A stretch of 39,218 nt of DNA from Methyloglobulus morosus KoM1 (GCF_000496735.2 NZ_AYLO01000053.1:1-39218); one strand, 5' to 3'. Positions 1 to 11,413 are shown, counted from the first letter of the stretch. Program-made: numbers and translations. The notes: generated from the sequence alone by a model not told the origin.

Positions 1-2
1 AT

Positions 3-299
3 ATTTTTGGAGTATACAACGGAAATCAGTATGTTGTTATGCCATTAACACCAAAGGATTGCCTTGTTGTTTTGCCATTTACAGCACATGAGATACTACC
101 CGAATTTTGCATCATTCCACAATACATTAGTGCAAATGAAGCATTGAGCCGAGATATATCGAGTATTCTTATTGCAAACGCGAGTATTGAATTTCTAGCA
201 GGAGAATCGTTTCAGTACGGTCTTCCAGAAATCGAAGAGTCTTGTAAAATCATGCGGCGAATAATTTTGTCTATCACCAAAATTATCTCTGAAAAATAG
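3..299 (+). CDS. 3' end of an unrecognised protein (truncated by the window edge)
   Basis: The reading frame is open from the first bases of the window to a TAG at 297-299, and the first ATG is only at 39, so this is best read as the C-terminal about 98 residues of a longer gene. The visible part contains a short PLTPKDCL-like segment and then a mixed alpha/beta tail with no obvious membrane helix. The PLTP segment reminds me of the C-terminal part of DUF4238-type proteins, but this is only a resemblance. It is followed by about 630 bases without a convincing gene. No function is assigned. Confidence 0.45.
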   Translation: MFGVYNGNQYVVMPLTPKDCLVVLPFTAHEILPEFCIIPQYISANEALSRDISSILIANASIEFLAGESFQYGLPEIEESCKIMRRIILSITKIISEK

Positions 300-419
300 T
301 GCTCGATTGTATAGAAGCGCCAGCACGGTGGGGTGAGGCACGAACCCCACCATAGCATCGGCCATTATTTGTTGGGGTTCACAAGTTCACCCCAACCTAC
401 AATTCCCCACCCTATCCCC

Positions 420-660
420 TTATGCCGCGCCGAGCATCGGAGCATTTATCGGGAATAGCCCGTTAGGGGTGCGGCAGGGATGCCGCACGTTGTCAAAGGG
501 ACAGGAGTCCCTTTTGACAACCCCCGGTAAATGCGAGAAGCGCAGGAAACAAGCGGTATCGGGCGGATTTCTTTTGGATACTTTTCTTTGTCCGCGCAAA
601 GAAAAGTATCTCGTCCGTGGGTACGAGAACCCACATTCAAATAACCGTCGCGCTAGCGAC
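420..660. repeat. Palindrome-rich intergenic repeat block
   Basis: At least five inverted repeats are packed into about 200 bases of the 630-base gap between the left-edge gene and the EEP-family gene. They are 469-475/482-488 (7 bp arms), 490-502/507-520 (imperfect, TTGTCAAAGGGAC versus its complement with one extra A), 577-590/597-610 (perfect 14 bp arms around a 6-base loop), 617-622/629-634 and 647-651/656-660. Short open frames across it on both strands have no ribosome binding site and read through the palindromes. It resembles the dispersed extragenic repeat modules common in proteobacteria. The flanks (300-419 and 661-928) show no gene. Confidence 0.6.
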
Positions 661-928
661 CCATATAACCGTACAACAAACACACATTTTTATCTTAGCC
701 GCCTAACGATTTAAAGTTGTCGTTCAGCATTTGTTAAGAATATTTAGGTGATAATTGACCCTTACTTCGGAAGCAGTATTTTAATCCAACAAATGAACCG
801 ACTACATTTCATCAAGTTCTCAGCAGTAGTGAATGACATTGTTTATCTACCAAACGCACCTCGCCCAAGCAAATCGGTCAATGTCATTTATGGGGATGCG
901 GCAAACTAAACTTATCGGGAGTGTCGAT

Positions 929-2089
929 ATGAATACTAACAGAGCTTATCGGATTTTGGTATTTTCAATCTTACTGGTATGCAGTACTACCTTATGGGCA
1001 AACGGGGAAGATAAAACGATTAAGGTCATGACGCTAAATGAGTATATAGGCGCTGATCTTAAGCCAATTCTGGAGACATTAACTCGCCATGACTTTAATG
1101 ATGAACTGGTTGCTGCGTTGCGAGGCATCGCGGCCAATCGCTTTCTGGACAGGGTTCAACGTCAAGCGGCCATCATCGCCCAGCAACAACCTGATATCGT
1201 GGCTTTACAGGAAGTTTGGGGATTCCAATGCGAAGATGTTGTCCCTACATCTCCTAAACAAGGCTGCAATGACCCCAGTATATCGGGGGCTTTCGTTGAC
1301 TTTCTTAAGGAAACCCTTTCAGCCCTTAATTCTCAAGGGCTGAACTACAGGGCAGTCTCAAAAGTAAAAAACCTGGATCTTTCTGCAATACGGGTTTCAG
1401 GCTTCCCGCCGGGCATTCCATTTGTGATTAACGGTTCTGATGCGGTGTTAAACGGGATTGACCGTGATGTCATCCTCGTCAGAAACGACATTCCGGCACG
1501 GGCAGTAAACTTTAGCAGGGCTTGCCCGAATAGGGCTTCAGTTAATGGTTGCACCTACGACCTATTACTGACGACACCGACGCCTATTGGCCCAATCACA
1601 CTCTTACATGGATTTACAGGTGCCGATGTCAAGGTTAACCGGAAAAATTACCGTATTATCAATACCCACCTCGAACAACGCGATCCGTTTCCTTTTATCC
1701 AGGCCGACCAAGCGAATGAGCTCATCAACACACTACGACGTACTACGCCGGCAAACAAGTCACTTTTGATACTTGGAGATATGAACTCATCACCTAGGGA
1801 TTCAGATTTTCCTGGAATAGCCCCTCCCTATCAACAATTTATCGAAGCGGGCTTTACCGACACATGGAAGTTTCGCCGCCCTGCTTCCCCAGGTTTTACC
1901 TGTTGTCAGGCGGAAGACCTGTCAAACAAAAGATCCCTGTTAAATAGTCGAATCGATTTCATATTTTCACAGCGGGTCGTAAAAAGGGCCAAAGTAAATT
2001 TGGTTGGTATGAGACAAACAGATAAAACTGCGCCCCCTAAGTTATGGCCAACCGATCATGCAGGTATTGTAGCGGAACTCCATTATTAG
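929..2089 (+). CDS. Secreted endonuclease/exonuclease/phosphatase (EEP) family protein
   Basis: A 386-residue protein of the EEP fold (the DNase I / sphingomyelinase / inositol phosphatase superfamily), which hydrolyses phosphodiester or phosphomonoester bonds with a divalent metal. Visible family motifs are MTLNEY near residue 37 (the early Asn), QEVWG with the metal-binding Glu near residue 95, NTHLEQR, GDMNSSP and a C-terminal TDHAG with the catalytic Asp-His. Residues 1-25 form a signal peptide ending at TLWANG, so the product is exported. The frame is open back to 833, but ATG 929 is chosen because it begins the signal peptide and has GGGAG seven bases upstream. Several cysteines suggest disulfides in an extracytoplasmic protein. 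The substrate cannot be told from sequence, and no neighbour gives context. Confidence 0.82.
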   Translation: MNTNRAYRILVFSILLVCSTTLWANGEDKTIKVMTLNEYIGADLKPILETLTRHDFNDELVAALRGIAANRFLDRVQRQAAIIAQQQPDIVALQEVWGFQCEDVVPTSPKQGCNDPSISGAFVDFLKETLSALNSQGLNYRAVSKVKNLDLSAIRVSGFPPGIPFVINGSDAVLNGIDRDVILVRNDIPARAVNFSRACPNRASVNGCTYDLLLTTPTPIGPITLLHGFTGADVKVNRKNYRIINTHLEQRDPFPFIQADQANELINTLRRTTPANKSLLILGDMNSSPRDSDFPGIAPPYQQFIEAGFTDTWKFRRPASPGFTCCQAEDLSNKRSLLNSRIDFIFSQRVVKRAKVNLVGMRQTDKTAPPKLWPTDHAGIVAELHY

Positions 2090-2170
2090 GCGTGATGGCT
2101 TAAACTTTTTAAGGTTCTAGGCTATCAGGAAACTCCCAATGATAGCTTATAGATTCGGTCTTTTAATGTC

Positions 2171-2230
2171 TGAACCGTTCGTGCTGAGCTTGTCGAAGCA
2201 CACACCGCCTTTCGACAGGCGAACGGAAAC
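2171..2230. repeat. Inverted repeat of the CCGTTCG / CGAACGG type
   Basis: Outer arms CCGTTCG (2175-2181) and CGAACGG (2220-2226) enclose an inner pair TGTCGAA (2191-2197) and TTCGACA (2211-2217). This is a compact extragenic palindrome between the EEP-family gene and the IS200/IS605 remnant. The same GTTCG/TGTCGAA vocabulary recurs near 24795 and 27006 in this window, so it is probably a dispersed repeat rather than a gene-specific site. Confidence 0.55.
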
Positions 2231-2281
2231 TTAATACTTCACAAGGCCGAATCAATAGAGCCTATGAAATATGTGAATACT

Positions 2282-2579
2282 CCACCGGCTAAAGCCGGTG
2301 GCTTCGGGTTACGGCTTAAAGCCGGATTTTATCGACCCAATGGGTCGATTACAGCACCCTGAACTCGTCGTCGGGACCATCCTGTTTCTGCTCTTCAATG
2401 TGTTTCTTCCATACCTTATCGGTCACATTGCCGCTCAACGCAGCCCAGTATCCGCATAACGGTTTTTCGTCACCCATACCAAGTGGTAATTACAATCCCA
2501 AACCGTATGACTTCCGCGCTTATAATCTTTCATGCCTCCATTCTAGCCCTATCCCCTTAACCCTGTCGCCTAAAGGCGA
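2282..2579 (-). mobile_element. Internally deleted IS200/IS605-family element (non-autonomous remnant)
   Basis: The stretch carries both the first and the last parts of an IS200/IS605 Y1 transposase gene on the minus strand with the middle missing. It is bounded by two short-loop palindromes. One is CCACCGGCT-AA-AGCCGGTGG at 2282-2301, on the transposase 3' side. The other is TCGCCT-AA-AGGCGA at 2566-2579, upstream of the transposase start. A further palindrome ATCGACCCA/TGGGTCGAT (2331-2349) abuts the transposase stop. Subterminal hairpins recognised as single strands are a hallmark of this family. The exact ends were not determined, since this family makes no target duplication or terminal inverted repeats. 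Confidence 0.75.
2349..2533 (-). pseudogene. tnpA: IS200/IS605 TnpA transposase, internal deletion
   Basis: Reading the minus strand from the ATG at 2533 gives about 26 residues that match the start of IS200-type TnpA, including MKDYKRGSHTVWD and YHLVWVTKNRY. From 2453, in another frame, come 34 residues matching the TnpA C-terminus: GYWAALSGNVTDK, an HIEEQK helix and a final FRVL before TAA at 2349. The roughly 80-100 residues between, which would include the HUH metal site and the catalytic Tyr region of the full protein, are absent. The two parts are out of frame, so the gene cannot make transposase. The family is the HUH/Y1 single-strand transposases. Confidence 0.8.
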
Positions 2580-2607
2580 GGGATTTCCTGATCCCCTATC
2601 GGGGACT

Positions 2608-4281
2608 TTAAAACAACCCCGTAATCTTCCCGTCATCATCAATATCGATCCTTTCCGCCGCAGGCGATTTCGGTAGCCCCGGCATGGTCATCATGTCACC
2701 AGCAACGGCGACGATAAAGCCCGCGCCATTCGACAACCTGACCTCGTTGATTTCGACAGTATGCCCTGATGGCGCGCCTTTTAGGTTGGGATTGGTGGAA
2801 AACGACATCTGGGTTTTGGCGATACAAACCGGGAATTTGCCGTAGTTTTCATCCCACGTAAGTAGCTGGTCTTTAATCTTGGCGCTGGCGACAATCCCCG
2901 ATGCACCGTAAAGCTTGGTCGCTATGGTTGCTATCTTGTCCCACGAACTCAGGTTTTCATCGTAAACGTAAGTGCAGCCAGATTCACGGCTATCGACAAT
3001 GTTAACGATTTCATTCGCTAGGTTTTCTGCGCCCGCACCGCCTTCTGCCCAATGTTTGGAGACGACGCAATTTGCGCCTAGGGATTTACACTTGGATTGA
3101 AGCAGGTCAAGCTCGGCTTCGGTGTCAAAGGTAAAATGGTTAACGCACACCACGCACGGCAAGCCGTAATGCTGGGTAATGTTTTGGTAATGGCGTTGCA
3201 GGTTTTCAAAGCCTTTTTCGAGGGCGGGTAGGTTTTCTTGGTTTAAGTCCTCTTTGGCAATGCCGCCGTGGAATTTCAATGCCCGTACCGTCGCTACCAA
3301 TACAACCGCCGAAGGTTTTAAACCGGACATGCGGCATTTGATGTCGATGAATTTTTCCGCCCCTAAGTCCGCACCGAAACCGGCTTCCGTGACCACGTAA
3401 TCAGCCAGCTTTAAGGCGGTTTTGGTGGCGGTCACGGTATTGCAACCGTGGGCGATATTGGCAAAAGGGCCGCCATGAATGATGGCGATATTGTTTTCCA
3501 GCGTTTGCACTAGGTTCGGTTTAATGGCATCCTTGAGCAAGGCCGCCATTGCGCCGTGCGCTTTCAGGTCGCTGGCGTATATCGGCGTTTTTCCATCCGC
3601 CTTGTAACCGATGACAATGCGCCCCAGACGTTCTTTCAAGTCGGCGCGGCTGGTTGCCAAGCACAGGATGGCCATGACCTCGGAAGCAACGACTATATCG
3701 TATCCGTCTTCCCGGGAATAACCGTTGCCGATGCCGCCCAAGCCGATGATGATTTTTCGCAAGGCGCGGTCATTCATGTCCACCACGCGCTTCCATTGGA
3801 TGCGGCGCGGGTCAATGCCGAGTGCATTGCCTTGGGTGATGTGGTTGTCGATCAGTGCGGCCAACAGGTTATGCGCTACGCCAATCGCGTGAAAATCGCC
3901 CGTAAAATGGAGGTTGATGTCCTCCATTGGCACGACTTGGGCATAACCCCCACCCGCCGCGCCACCTTTTACACCAAAACACGGCCCCAAGGACGGCTCG
4001 CGCAAGCACATAATCGCTTTTTTGCCGATCCGGTTAAGGGCATCGCCCAAACCCACCGTGGTGGTGGTTTTACCTTCCCCGGCTGGGGTTGGGCTGATGG
4101 CTGTCACCAAAATGAGTTTGCCGTCTTTTTTATCCGCTAGACTGTTGACGTATTCCAGCGAGAGCTTGGCTTTGTAATGACCGAAAGGGTCTAAATGTTC
4201 CGCATCAATGCCAAACCGTTCTTTGACCAAGCCAATGATGGGTTTCATGTTTGCTTTTTGGGCGATTTCTATATCAGACAT
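2608..4281 (-). CDS. fhs: Formate-tetrahydrofolate ligase
   Basis: A 557-residue ATP-dependent enzyme that joins formate to tetrahydrofolate to give 10-formyltetrahydrofolate in the cytoplasm. This feeds one-carbon units to purine, formyl-Met and serine pathways; in methylotrophs it also takes part in C1 assimilation. The nucleotide-binding loop TPAGEGKT lies at residues 65-72. It is followed by the family segments [33 protein letters not shown] and [13 protein letters not shown]. Length and end-to-end similarity fit the usual 550-560 residue family. It stands alone, convergent with the IS remnant and divergent from mlaF across 260 bases. The large antisense open frame inside it (3556-4140) is a codon-bias shadow. 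Confidence 0.97.
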   Translation of the reverse strand: MSDIEIAQKANMKPIIGLVKERFGIDAEHLDPFGHYKAKLSLEYVNSLADKKDGKLILVTAISPTPAGEGKTTTTVGLGDALNRIGKKAIMCLREPSLGPCFGVKGGAAGGGYAQVVPMEDINLHFTGDFHAIGVAHNLLAALIDNHITQGNALGIDPRRIQWKRVVDMNDRALRKIIIGLGGIGNGYSREDGYDIVVASEVMAILCLATSRADLKERLGRIVIGYKADGKTPIYASDLKAHGAMAALLKDAIKPNLVQTLENNIAIIHGGPFANIAHGCNTVTATKTALKLADYVVTEAGFGADLGAEKFIDIKCRMSGLKPSAVVLVATVRALKFHGGIAKEDLNQENLPALEKGFENLQRHYQNITQHYGLPCVVCVNHFTFDTEAELDLLQSKCKSLGANCVVSKHWAEGGAGAENLANEIVNIVDSRESGCTYVYDENLSSWDKIATIATKLYGASGIVASAKIKDQLLTWDENYGKFPVCIAKTQMSFSTNPNLKGAPSGHTVEINEVRLSNGAGFIVAVAGDMMTMPGLPKSPAAERIDIDDDGKITGLF

Positions 4282-4356
4282 GTTCTACTGAAAGGGTAAG
4301 TTAAGCTCCGGATTACATTTAATCGTCCGAAAATTCTTTGTTAGTGTTTGCACTGT

Positions 4357-4362
4357 ATTATA
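4357..4362 (-). promoter_or_regulatory. Possible -10 element for fhs
   Basis: On the minus strand TATAAT is perfect at this position, about 75 bases before the fhs start. No good -35 hexamer sits 16-18 bases upstream; the nearest TTGACC is 22 bases away. The 4282-4541 gap is AT-rich and separates the divergent fhs and mlaF genes, so promoters for both must lie here. Confidence 0.25.
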
Positions 4363-4541
4363 GTTACTAATGCCTCGCAAGGGTGGTCAAATTATCGGGC
4401 TGAAACCTAAAACCTTTTGCGCTTCCACTTTAAGGCCTTTACAACAAGCCTTTTGGACAATTCTTGATTTAAGTTTGACTCAAAAGGCAGTAGTCATAGA
4501 CAATAGCCTGTTTACATTCAATTGATTAATCCTTGCCGAAT

Positions 4542-5369
4542 ATGGGTGACAGCTTTCGCTCCCAAAACAGTTTAGTCGCAGTCCGAGGCCTGTCATTTTC
4601 GCGGGGTGAGAATAAAATTTTCTCCGATGTGTCCATGGACTTTGAACGCGGAAAAATTACCGCCATTATGGGACCTAGCGGCACGGGCAAGACGACATTG
4701 TTAAAGTTGATTGGCGGCCAATTGCAGCCAGCTCAAGGCACTGTGACAGTGGATGGCAGTAATGTCCATCGTTTAAGAAGAAGCCAGTTGTTCAATCTGC
4801 GTAAACGAATCGGCATGTTATTCCAAAGCGGCGCATTGCTCATGGATATGAATGTGTTCGATAACGTGGCATTTCCGTTGCGGGAACATACCCAGCTCCC
4901 CGAATCCATGATCCGCTCGTTGGTATTGATGAAACTCCAGGCGGTTGGCCTGCGCGGCGCACGAAACCTGATGCCGAATGAGCTTTCAGGAGGGATGGCC
5001 AGACGCGTCGCCCTGGCTAGGGCCATCGCCCTGGACCCTATGATGATTATGTATGACGAGCCATTTACTGGGCAAGATCCTATTTCAAAAGGCGTATTGG
5101 TGCACCTTATCAAGTCGTTGAACATCACGTTGGGGCTGACAACTATTATCGTATCCCATGATGTGCATGAAACCTCGGCAATTGCCGATTACATCTATGT
5201 GGTTTCGGACGGAAAAGTGATGGGTGAAGGTACGCCTTCTGAAATTCAACATTCCTCGTCGGAATGGGTGCAGCAATTTATGGACGGCACGGCTGATGGG
5301 CCTGTGCATTTTCACTATCCCGCCAGGGAGTTACAGGACGATTTGATGTCATCCGGGAAACGCTATTAA
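4542..5369 (+). CDS. mlaF: Phospholipid ABC transporter ATP-binding protein MlaF
   Basis: The ATPase of the Mla system, which moves phospholipids between the inner membrane and the periplasm to maintain outer-membrane lipid asymmetry. Walker A GPSGTGKTT is at residues 44-52. The MlaF-specific stretches LFQSGAL, NVFDNVAFPLREHTQ and LSGGMARRVALARA (signature) follow, then Walker B MIMYDEP, the GQDP loop and the switch SHDVHE. The C-terminus ends in the family's FMDGTADGPV and YPA motifs. ATG 4542 is chosen. A TTG three codons upstream (4533) is an alternative, and neither has a clear ribosome binding site. It is first in a tight mlaF-mlaE-mlaD-mlaB set (15 bases to mlaE). Confidence 0.95.
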   Translation: MGDSFRSQNSLVAVRGLSFSRGENKIFSDVSMDFERGKITAIMGPSGTGKTTLLKLIGGQLQPAQGTVTVDGSNVHRLRRSQLFNLRKRIGMLFQSGALLMDMNVFDNVAFPLREHTQLPESMIRSLVLMKLQAVGLRGARNLMPNELSGGMARRVALARAIALDPMMIMYDEPFTGQDPISKGVLVHLIKSLNITLGLTTIIVSHDVHETSAIADYIYVVSDGKVMGEGTPSEIQHSSSEWVQQFMDGTADGPVHFHYPARELQDDLMSSGKRY

Positions 5370-5384
5370 ATTTGCCGCTTAAGC

Positions 5385-6167
5385 ATGATGGAATTTTTTC
5401 AAACTTTGGGCAGGAATACGCGCAGCAGTTTTACTAAGCTAGGCCGTGCGACTTTTTTCCTTTTGCATACGCTTACCGGGATCATCGGCCTGTTGCCGAG
5501 GCCTAGGCTGCTGATTAACCAGCTTTATTCAGTCGGGGTATTGTCATTTTTGATTATCTCCATATCCGGCCTGTTTGTCGGCATGGTGTTAGGTTTGCAA
5601 GGTTATTATATTTTGTCCGATTTCGGCGCAGAAGAAACGTTGGGCGTGATGGTTGCCGCTTCTTTAGTGCGGGAGCTGGGGCCGGTTGTTGCTGCTTTAT
5701 TATTTGCCGGTCGTGCCGGTTCTGCATTGACAGCGGAAATCGGCCTGATGAAAGCCACGGAACAACTATCCGGCATGGAAATGATGGCGGTTGACCCGAT
5801 TAAGCGCATCATATCGCCGCGTTTTCTGGCAGGCCTCATCTCCATGCCATTATTGGCGGGCTTATTCAGCGCAATTGGCATTTTAGGCGGACAGCTTGTC
5901 GGTTCTGGCTTGTTGGGCGTGGACGACGGCGCTTACTGGTCGCAAATGCACGCAAAAATTGATTTTTATGACGATATTGTCAATGGCTGCATCAAGAGTT
6001 TGGTGTTTGGTTTCGTGGCCACTTGGATTGCCTTGTTTGAAGGCTACGACGCTATCCCCACTTCCGAAGGCGTTAGCCGCGCGACCACGCGTACCGTGGT
6101 AAATTCAGCTTTCAGTATCTTGGGTTTGGATTTTATCCTGACCGCACTCATGTTTGGAGACGATTAA
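5385..6167 (+). CDS. mlaE: Phospholipid ABC transporter permease MlaE
   Basis: The 260-residue inner-membrane permease of the Mla complex, partner of MlaF (ATPase), MlaD (substrate-binding MCE ring) and MlaB (STAS regulator). It has the MlaE/DUF140 layout: an amphipathic N-terminus, then several hydrophobic helices. The conserved central stretch [20 protein letters not shown] and the downstream GLMKATEQL and VDPIKR segments are present, with a final FGDD. Its 3' end lies only one base before the mlaD ATG, and the mlaD ribosome binding site (GGAG at 6155-6158) is inside mlaE, indicating coupled translation. Confidence 0.95.
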   Translation: MMEFFQTLGRNTRSSFTKLGRATFFLLHTLTGIIGLLPRPRLLINQLYSVGVLSFLIISISGLFVGMVLGLQGYYILSDFGAEETLGVMVAASLVRELGPVVAALLFAGRAGSALTAEIGLMKATEQLSGMEMMAVDPIKRIISPRFLAGLISMPLLAGLFSAIGILGGQLVGSGLLGVDDGAYWSQMHAKIDFYDDIVNGCIKSLVFGFVATWIALFEGYDAIPTSEGVSRATTRTVVNSAFSILGLDFILTALMFGDD

Positions 6168-6168
6168 T

Positions 6169-6632
6169 ATGCAGCACAGCAGTACCCAGGACACGCTGGT
6201 CGGGCTCTTTGTCGCCGCTGGCATTGCCGGATTGTTTTTTCTTGCGTTACATGTGAGCAACTTAGGCTCGTTCGTCGAACAGGAAGGTTACACAATCACC
6301 GCACGTTTTGAAAACTCCGGCGGTTTAAAGATAAAGTCCCCTGTCTCTGCCGCAGGCGTCAAGATAGGCCAGGTCAGCGACATCAGCTTTGACCTTAAAA
6401 CCTACGAATCCATCGTTAAAATGCGGATTAACGCCCAATACAACAGCATTCCCGATGACACGACTGCCAGCATCTTCACTGCCGGATTGTTGGGAGAGCA
6501 GTATGTCAGCCTTGAACCTGGCGGCTCCAATGAATACCTTAAAGAAAACAGTACAATAGAAATTACCCAGTCGGCGATCATACTTGAGAAAGCCATCGGC
6601 CAATTCCTGTTCAAATCTGCAGAAGAAAAAAA

Positions 6633-6636
<4 letters not shown>
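6169..6636 (+). CDS. mlaD: Outer-membrane lipid asymmetry protein MlaD (MCE domain)
   Basis: About 155 residues with one N-terminal membrane helix (QDTLVGLFVAAGIAGLFFLA) and a periplasmic MCE domain that forms the hexameric lipid-conducting ring on MlaFEB. MCE landmarks are the FENSGGLKIKSPVSAAGVKIG region, the pore-side GLLGEQYVSLEPG, and a final ILEKAIGQFLF helix as in Escherichia coli MlaD. ATG 6169 is chosen over 6154 because of GGAG ten bases upstream and homology of the start. The C-terminus ends soon after the FLF helix, without the long tail of the E. coli protein. The next gene overlaps it by four bases and is mlaB rather than mlaC. Confidence 0.93.
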
Positions 6637-8262
<1,626 letters not shown>

Positions 8263-8268
8263 GTCGTT

Positions 8269-8895
8269 ATGCTAACTATTGCCGTATCGAAAGGCCGAAT
8301 TTACGAGGAAGCCTTGCCTTTTTTGGAAGAGGCGGGCATCACGCCAACGGATGATCCCGAGAAATCCCGTAAGCTGATCTTATCGACAACACGGGACGAC
8401 GTGCAACTCGTCATCATCCGCGCCACCGATGTCCCTACTTTCGTTGAATACGGCGCTGCCGATATGGGCATTGCCGGCAAAGACATCCTACTGGAACACG
8501 GTGCCGAAAGCCTTTATGAACCCCTGGATTTAGGCATTGCCAAATGCCGCCTGATGACGGCGGCGCATAAGGACGCGCCACTGCCCAAAGGGCGGATTCG
8601 GGTCGCCACCAAATACGTCAAAATCGCACAACGCTATTTCGCCAATTTAGGCATACAGGCTGAAATTATCAAGCTCTACGGATCGATGGAACTTGCGCCG
8701 CTGGTTGGCCTTGCCGATTGCATCGTCGACTTGGTCGATACCGGCAACACCTTACGCGCCAATAACTTGGAGCCGCGAGAATTAATTATGAACATTAGCT
8801 CCCGTCTCGTGGTCAATAAAGCCGCCATGAAAATGAAAAACCAAGCGATTGCCGCCTTGCTGGAACAATTCGAACTTACGTTGGCTAAAAGGTAA
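8269..8895 (+). CDS. hisG: ATP phosphoribosyltransferase, short form (HisG-S)
   Basis: First enzyme of histidine biosynthesis, condensing ATP with phosphoribosyl pyrophosphate. At 208 residues it is the short form, lacking the C-terminal ACT-like regulatory domain of the long form. Short HisG normally needs the HisRS-like regulatory partner HisZ, which is not in this window and so should be elsewhere. Motifs seen are [12 protein letters not shown] at the start, the [13 protein letters not shown] segment and the phosphoribosyl-binding [13 protein letters not shown]. It lies seven bases after murA and four bases before hisD. Confidence 0.97.
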   Translation: MLTIAVSKGRIYEEALPFLEEAGITPTDDPEKSRKLILSTTRDDVQLVIIRATDVPTFVEYGAADMGIAGKDILLEHGAESLYEPLDLGIAKCRLMTAAHKDAPLPKGRIRVATKYVKIAQRYFANLGIQAEIIKLYGSMELAPLVGLADCIVDLVDTGNTLRANNLEPRELIMNISSRLVVNKAAMKMKNQAIAALLEQFELTLAKR

Positions 8896-8899
8896 GCCT

Positions 8900-10201
8900 A
8901 TGCCAGAGATTATGATAACTGAATTAGATGCCGTTTCCCCTGATTTCCCTGGGCAATTACAAAACTTGCTGGCCTGGAATGAATCCGAAGACTTAGACAT
9001 CCATCGGCAAGTCCTGGACATCATTGCTGACGTGCGCCGCAATGGCGACAAAGCGGTGATCGCCTACACCAACCGTTTCGACCACCGTCAGGTTAATTCT
9101 GCGGCGGAATTGGAGCTAGACCAAAATAGCCTGAAATCCGCTTTTGGGTCTATCCCGACAGACCAAGCCAACGCCTTGAAAACCGCCGCAAATCGGATTC
9201 GTTCTTATGCAGAACACCAAAAAATAGAATCTTGGGATTATACGGAAGCCGATGGCACGGTATTGGGGCAAAAGATCACTCCGCTCGATCGTGTAGGGCT
9301 TTACGTGCCGGGCGGCAAAGCCGCTTATCCTTCTTCTGTGTTGATGAACGCCATTCCCGCAAAAGTGGCGGGTGTCGGCGAATTGATTATGGTCGTCCCC
9401 ATGCCGAAAGGCGAATGCAACCCACTGGTATTGGCTGCCGCTTATCTAGCAGGGGTCGATAGGATATTTACCGTCGGCGGCGCACAAGCCGTTGCCGCCC
9501 TTGCTTACGGCACAGAGACAATTCCGGCCGTCGCAAAAATCGTCGGCCCCGGTAATATTTATGTTGCCACCGCCAAAAAACTGGTTTTTGGCCAAGTCGG
9601 TATCGATATGATTGCAGGCCCTTCGGAAATCCTGATTATCTGTGACGGCTTGACCAATCCCGATTGGATTGCGATGGATTTATTTTCCCAAGCCGAACAC
9701 GACGAGAACGCCCAAGCCATCCTGATTAGCCCAGACAAGGCTTATCTTGCCGCAGTCAAGCAAAGCATCAACAACTTGCTACCCACGATGGAGCGTGCCG
9801 AGATTATCCGAACGTCATTGTCCACCCGGGGCGCATTCATCACAGTGAAGGATTTGCAACAAGCCGCCGAGGTCGCCAATACGATAGCGCCAGAGCACTT
9901 GGAGCTTTCAGTGGAAAACCCAGAAGCCTTCAGCCAACATATCCACCATGCAGGCGCGATCTTCATGGGACGCTACACAGCGGAAGCCTTGGGTGATTAC
10001 TGCGCCGGCCCTAACCACGTCTTGCCTACCTCGAGTTCGGCACGGTATTCCTCACCTTTGGGCGTCTATGACTTCCAGAAGCGCACCAGCCTGATTAACT
10101 GTTCCAAAGCTGGCGCAAAAGAGTTGGGAAAAACGGCTTCTGTCCTCGCACGTGGCGAAAGCCTGTTCGCCCATGCCCGTTCGGCTGAGTACAGGCTTTA
10201 G
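8900..10201 (+). CDS. hisD: Histidinol dehydrogenase
   Basis: A 433-residue zinc- and NAD-dependent enzyme that oxidises histidinol to histidine, the last steps of the pathway. Family motifs in order are [76 protein letters not shown] and [10 protein letters not shown]; the last includes metal and substrate ligands. The frame is open upstream into hisG, but ATG 8900 begins the recognisable protein and has AAAGG just upstream. It ends the mla-murA-his run: hisC, often the next gene, is not here, and 234 bases without a gene separate it from kdsD. Confidence 0.97.
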   Translation: MPEIMITELDAVSPDFPGQLQNLLAWNESEDLDIHRQVLDIIADVRRNGDKAVIAYTNRFDHRQVNSAAELELDQNSLKSAFGSIPTDQANALKTAANRIRSYAEHQKIESWDYTEADGTVLGQKITPLDRVGLYVPGGKAAYPSSVLMNAIPAKVAGVGELIMVVPMPKGECNPLVLAAAYLAGVDRIFTVGGAQAVAALAYGTETIPAVAKIVGPGNIYVATAKKLVFGQVGIDMIAGPSEILIICDGLTNPDWIAMDLFSQAEHDENAQAILISPDKAYLAAVKQSINNLLPTMERAEIIRTSLSTRGAFITVKDLQQAAEVANTIAPEHLELSVENPEAFSQHIHHAGAIFMGRYTAEALGDYCAGPNHVLPTSSSARYSSPLGVYDFQKRTSLINCSKAGAKELGKTASVLARGESLFAHARSAEYRL

Positions 10202-10435
10202 AATTCAATTGTGTCCCGCTTGATTTTTGATTAACCGAAGTTCGCTTTGCTTCTTTTTATGACAGGCAACCGCCCTATAAGCTTCCAAATCGCCAGAAAT
10301 GCCGCTTCGAGCCCAAATTAGGACGACTGCCGGATCGTGCCTTGATAAGACAAAATTGACTTAAATATGACATAATGACAGCACATTTAAGCCGTATCCC
10401 CTGTTAATAGAGGTTGTCTTACACAATGGAAGAAA

Positions 10436-11413
10436 ATGAAGTTGCATGACGGAAAGCTTCGCGAGTTAGCCCTGGCCGTTATTCAAGTTGAAGCCGAAGC
10501 GGTTACTGCACTGGCGAGGCAAATCAACGATAGCTTTGTTAGCGCATGTAAGCTGATGTACAACTGCAAAGGACGCGTCGTCGTGATAGGTATGGGTAAA
10601 TCAGGGCATATCGCCAGCAAGATTGCTGCGACCTTGGCAAGTACGGGAACACCGGCTTTTTTTGTGCATCCCGGTGAGGCCAGCCATGGCGACATGGGCA
10701 TGATTACCAAACAGGACGTGGTGCTGGCTTTGTCAAACTCCGGCGAAACGGAGGAGATAGTAAAGATCCTGCCGATAATCAAACGTCTGGCTGTGCCGCT
10801 TATCGCCATGACAGGCAACCCGAAATCGACATTGGCCGATTTTTCCACCACACACATCAATGTCGGTGTCGCGCAGGAAGCCTGTCCTTTAGGGTTGGCC
10901 CCAACCTCCAGCACCACGGCGGCCTTGGTGATGGGCGATGCCTTGGCAGTGTCGTTATTGGAAGCACGCGGCTTTACTCGCGATGATTTTGCCCTGTCAC
11001 ATCCCGGCGGTACATTAGGTAAGCAGTTGTTGTTGCGGGTTGGCGATATTATGCATGTTGATGAGGCCATGCCGCTAATCCATAAATCCGCACTTATCAG
11101 TGCCGCCCTGCTGGAAATGACTGAAAAGAAATTGGGCATGACGGCCATTGTTGAAGACGATAACCGACTGGTTGGGATTTTCACCGATGGTGATTTGCGC
11201 CGCATGTTAGCCAGGAATCTCGATGTCCACACTACGGCTATCGCTGATGTCATGACCCCAAATTGCACGGTCATTAAAGCCGATGCGCTGGCTGCCGAAG
11301 CCATGCAGGTTATGGAGCAGAAAAAAATAAATGCCTTGATTGTAGTTGACGACCAGCACTATGCAGTGGGCGCTTTGAATATGCACGATTTGATTCGTGC
11401 CGGAATCGTATAA
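10436..11413 (+). CDS. kdsD: Arabinose-5-phosphate isomerase KdsD
   Basis: Converts ribulose 5-phosphate to arabinose 5-phosphate, the precursor of the Kdo sugar of lipopolysaccharide. The 325 residues have an N-terminal SIS isomerase domain (GMGKSGHIASKIAATLAS, SNSGETEEI, PTSSTTAALVMGDALA) and two C-terminal CBS domains beginning near residue 205 (GDIMH, GIFTDGDLRR, DVMTPNC). ATG 10436 has a purine-rich GGAAG closely upstream; an ATG at 10426 is in another frame with an early stop. Its stop overlaps the kdsC start (TAATG), showing translational coupling. It starts the Kdo/Lpt cluster. The 10202-10435 gap has no gene, and I could not define a convincing promoter in it. Confidence 0.96.
   Translation: MKLHDGKLRELALAVIQVEAEAVTALARQINDSFVSACKLMYNCKGRVVVIGMGKSGHIASKIAATLASTGTPAFFVHPGEASHGDMGMITKQDVVLALSNSGETEEIVKILPIIKRLAVPLIAMTGNPKSTLADFSTTHINVGVAQEACPLGLAPTSSTTAALVMGDALAVSLLEARGFTRDDFALSHPGGTLGKQLLLRVGDIMHVDEAMPLIHKSALISAALLEMTEKKLGMTAIVEDDNRLVGIFTDGDLRRMLARNLDVHTTAIADVMTPNCTVIKADALAAEAMQVMEQKKINALIVVDDQHYAVGALNMHDLIRAGIV

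Noticed and set aside
446-714. Short overlapping open frames on both strands in the palindrome block
   Set aside because: They run through the inverted repeats, lack ribosome binding sites and resemble repeats often mis-annotated as hypothetical proteins.
2398-2676. 92-residue plus-strand frame
   Set aside because: It lies over the IS200/IS605 remnant and the 3' end of fhs on the other strand; the transposase reading explains the DNA better.
3556-4140. 194-residue open frame on the plus strand inside fhs
   Set aside because: It is fully antisense to a clearly conserved enzyme, has low-complexity His/Gln composition and no ribosome binding site.
10202-10435. TTGACT ... CATAAT considered as a kdsD promoter
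   Set aside because: The spacing is 9 bases, far from the 16-18 needed; no acceptable alternative pair was found.
10483-11304. 273-residue open frame on the minus strand inside kdsD
   Set aside because: Antisense shadow of a well-conserved gene; Ser/Ala-rich with no recognisable domain.
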